From Watersipora subatra (lineage: Eukaryota; Bryozoa; Gymnolaemata; Cheilostomatida; Watersiporidae), in the NCBI RefSeq assembly GCF_963576615.1, contig NC_088708.1, positions 44,503,196 to 44,567,195 on the forward strand: DNA of 64,000 nt, written 5' to 3'. A program made the position numbers and the translations under genes. Position 1 is the first letter of the stretch. Every line of letters starts with the position of its first letter. Below, one piece after another: positions 61,972 through 64,000 of this stretch. The notes beneath the pieces were generated by a model that made no database searches, was not told where the DNA came from, and was given only the letters and a program-made list of their open reading frames with translations.

Positions 61972-62384
61972 GTGAGCACAATACATAAACTACTAGACAG
62001 ATTCATGGAGTTTAGAGTTTTCAGAAAACCTTACAATTGATGTGCAAGTGTAGTGCCTAGAACACTGTGGACTACACTAGAACACTACATAGCGCTCACA
62101 AAATTTACGTAAACTTTTCCCTAGTGGGAAAAGTGAAAAGCACATACAACGACTGTAAATGCACTATTCCCTTTATCAGAACTTTTGTAGCAAGATTTAT
62201 GGAAATCCAGGAAAATAGCACATTGAGTAAGCATTCCTGAAAAATGTATGTTTGATGCAGTTTCAGTTCACGAGCTCTACAAATGAAAGGTAAGAGAGAT
62301 AGGTATGAAAGGTACAAGTAATAAAGATGAGTATAGAGATAGGTGAAACAGATATTTAACATATGTATATTCAGGTAAAAGAAG

Positions 62385-62900
62385 TAGATAAGAGAGACAG
62401 GTAGTAGAGACAGCTGGTAGAGACAGGTTGTAGAGACGGGTATTTGAGACAGGTAGTGGAGACAGGGAGTAAATACAGGTGGTAGGAACAGGTGGTAGAG
62501 ACAGCTGGTAGAGACAGCTGGTAGAGACAGCTGGTAGAGACAGTTGGTAGAGACAGGTGGTAGAGACAGGTGGTGGAGACAGGTGGTAGAGACAGCTGGT
62601 AGAGACAGGTGGTAGAGACAGGTGGTAGAGACAAATGATAGAGACAGGTGGTGGAGACAGGTGGTAGAGACAGGTGGTGGAGACAGCTGGTAGAGACAGC
62701 TGGTAGAGACAGGTGGTAGAGACAAATGATAGAGACAGGTGGTGGAGACAGGTGGTAGAGACAGGTGGTGGAGACAGGTAGTAGAGACAGCTGGTAGAGA
62801 CCGATGGTAGAGACAAATGATAGAGACAGGTGGTAGAGACAGGTAGTAGAGACAGGTGGTGAAGACAGGTGGTAGAGACAGCTGGTGGAGATAGGTGGTA
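62385..62900. repeat. 13-bp minisatellite, GTAGAGACAGGTG type
   Basis: Imperfect 13-bp units (GGTAGAGACAGCT/GGT). Because 13 is not a multiple of three and no unit makes a stop on the minus strand, all three minus frames stay open for about 200 codons with 13-residue periods (PVSTTCLYHLSLP). These frames are not genes. In intron 4 of the second sulfotransferase. Confidence 0.95.
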
Positions 62901-63750
62901 GAGATAGGTGGTAGAGATAGGTCAGAGAGATAGGTGAGAGAGATAGGTAAGAGAGATAGGTGGGAAACATAGGTGAGAGATAGGTAAGAGAGATAGGTAA
63001 GAGAGATAGGTAAGATAGATAGGTAAGAGAGATAGGTAAGAGAGATAGGTATGAAAGATAGGTAAGAGTGATAGGTAAGAGAGATAGGTATGAGAGAGAT
63101 AGGTGAGAGAGATGGGCAAGAGAGATATGTAAGAGAGATAGGTAAGAGAGATAGGTAAGAGAGATAAGTAAGAGAGATAGGTGGTAGAGATAGGTGAGAG
63201 AGATAGGTAAGAGAGATAGGTTAGAGAGATAAGTAAGAGAGATAGGTGGTAGAGATAGGTGAAAGAGATAGGTAAGAGAGATAGGTTAGAGAGATAGGTA
63301 AGAAAGATAGGTATGAGGGATAGGTATGAGAGATAGGTAAGAGAGATAGGTTAGAGAGGTAGGTAAGAGAGATAGGTGAGAGAGCTAGGTAAAAGGGATA
63401 GGTAAGAGAGATAGGTAAAAGAGATAGGTAAGAGAGATAGGTGGTAGAGATAGGTGAAAGAGATAGGTAAGAGAGATAGGTTAGAGAGATAGGTAAGAAA
63501 GATAGGTAAGAGAGATAGGTAAAAGAGATAGGTATGAGAGATAGGTAAGAGAGATAGGTGAGAGAGATAGGTAAGAGAGATAGGTAAGAGAGATAGGTAA
63601 GAGAGTTAGGTAAGAGAGATAGGCAAGAGAGATAGGTGAGAGAGATAGGTAAGAGAGATAGGTAAGAGAGATAGGTGAGAGATAAGTAAGAGAGACAGGT
63701 AAGAGAGATAGGTAAGAGAGATAGGTGAGAGAGATAGGTAAGGGAAATAG
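62901..63750. repeat. 13-bp minisatellite, GATAGGTAAGAGA type
   Basis: Same period as the adjoining array but with ATAGGTAAGAGAG units, so the two arrays are probably derived from one ancestor. About 65 units with GGTGAG/GGTTAG/GGTATG variants. Minus frames again stay open ([13 protein letters not shown]). Confidence 0.95.
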
Positions 63751-63758
63751 TTAAAGGT

Positions 63759-64000
63759 TGACTTGCAACAAAATTCACATTATAGTTATTTGGTATCAAA
63801 AGATTCGCCATGTCTTACTCTGTTGTGTAGTAGGTGCCAAATATGTGAGAATGTGATTAACAGCTCTTAAAAGCTCAAAAACGAACAGAAAATCGCAGCG
63901 ACACGAGATCGCCCTAGTTTGGATTCGTTTTCTAAAACGGCTAAATTGTGACGTATGTGTGGGAGATGGTTTATGTTTACACTTTCATGCATCCTTGTTC
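63759..64000. mobile_element. MITE of the TTGACTTGCAAC family, cut by the window end
   Basis: It begins TGACTTGCAACAAAATTCAC after TTAAAGGT, directly at the end of the 13-bp array, and continues through AGCTCTTAAAAGCTC and the ACGGCTAAATTGTGACG region, like the copy at 42840. Confidence 0.85.

Noticed and set aside
62105..63811. Several long minus-strand frames (up to 206 codons) rich in Ser, Leu, Tyr and Pro
   Set aside because: They are translations of 13-bp tandem units in all three frames, with 13-residue periodicity. No real gene is open in three overlapping frames.

Overview
The window is AT-rich animal nuclear DNA. Its genes are split into short exons with GT-AG introns, one in three or so kilobases is recognisable mobile DNA, and there are no operons or bacterial signals. 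The cytosolic sulfotransferases, a tRNA-headed SINE family, Helitrons, hAT transposases related to ZBED5/GTF2IRD2-type proteins, and a Ty3/Gypsy element together suggest an invertebrate, most likely a lophotrochozoan. I cannot name the species.

Layout: 0-3.6 kb is mostly unassigned, ending in three minus-strand exons (2586-3556) whose splice phases fit but which carry two in-frame stops, probably a pseudogene. 3.8-5.5 kb is a broken minus-strand LTR retrotransposon (gag, zinc knuckle, protease, start of RT). 6.3-8.0 kb holds a MULE-like transposase scrap and tRNA-like sequence. From about 8.06 to 28.9 kb a block is present as two near-complete copies (A, B) and one partial copy (C). The block carries the 5' exons of a small unrecognised protein. 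A single terminal exon lies at 28.65 kb. Copy B plus that exon reads as an intact gene of about 160 aa; copy A has a 4-bp loss in one exon.

The copies act as controls for one another, so several insertions have an 'empty site' in the same window: a 1.9-kb foldback hAT element in copy A, an 814-bp MITE in copy B, and a 4.88-kb Helitron between A and T in copy C. Smaller insertions are nested inside these, including a 44-bp perfect hairpin and an 8-bp-TSD hAT MITE.

30-41 kb is gene-poor, with a 27-bp minisatellite and a decayed minus-strand hAT element (about 37.3-39.7 kb). Two tandem paralogous sulfotransferase genes follow on the plus strand: a complete six-exon gene (41566-47845, about 307 aa) and the first four exons of a second (56629-61971, running off the window). 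They share every intron phase seen. The second differs at several residues of the PAPS-binding sites. Between them lies a hAT fragment fused to a broken Ty3/Gypsy pol. Introns of the second gene hold large minisatellites (a 69-bp unit over about 3.1 kb and 13-bp units over about 1.35 kb). The window ends inside another copy of a roughly 880-bp MITE seen three more times here.
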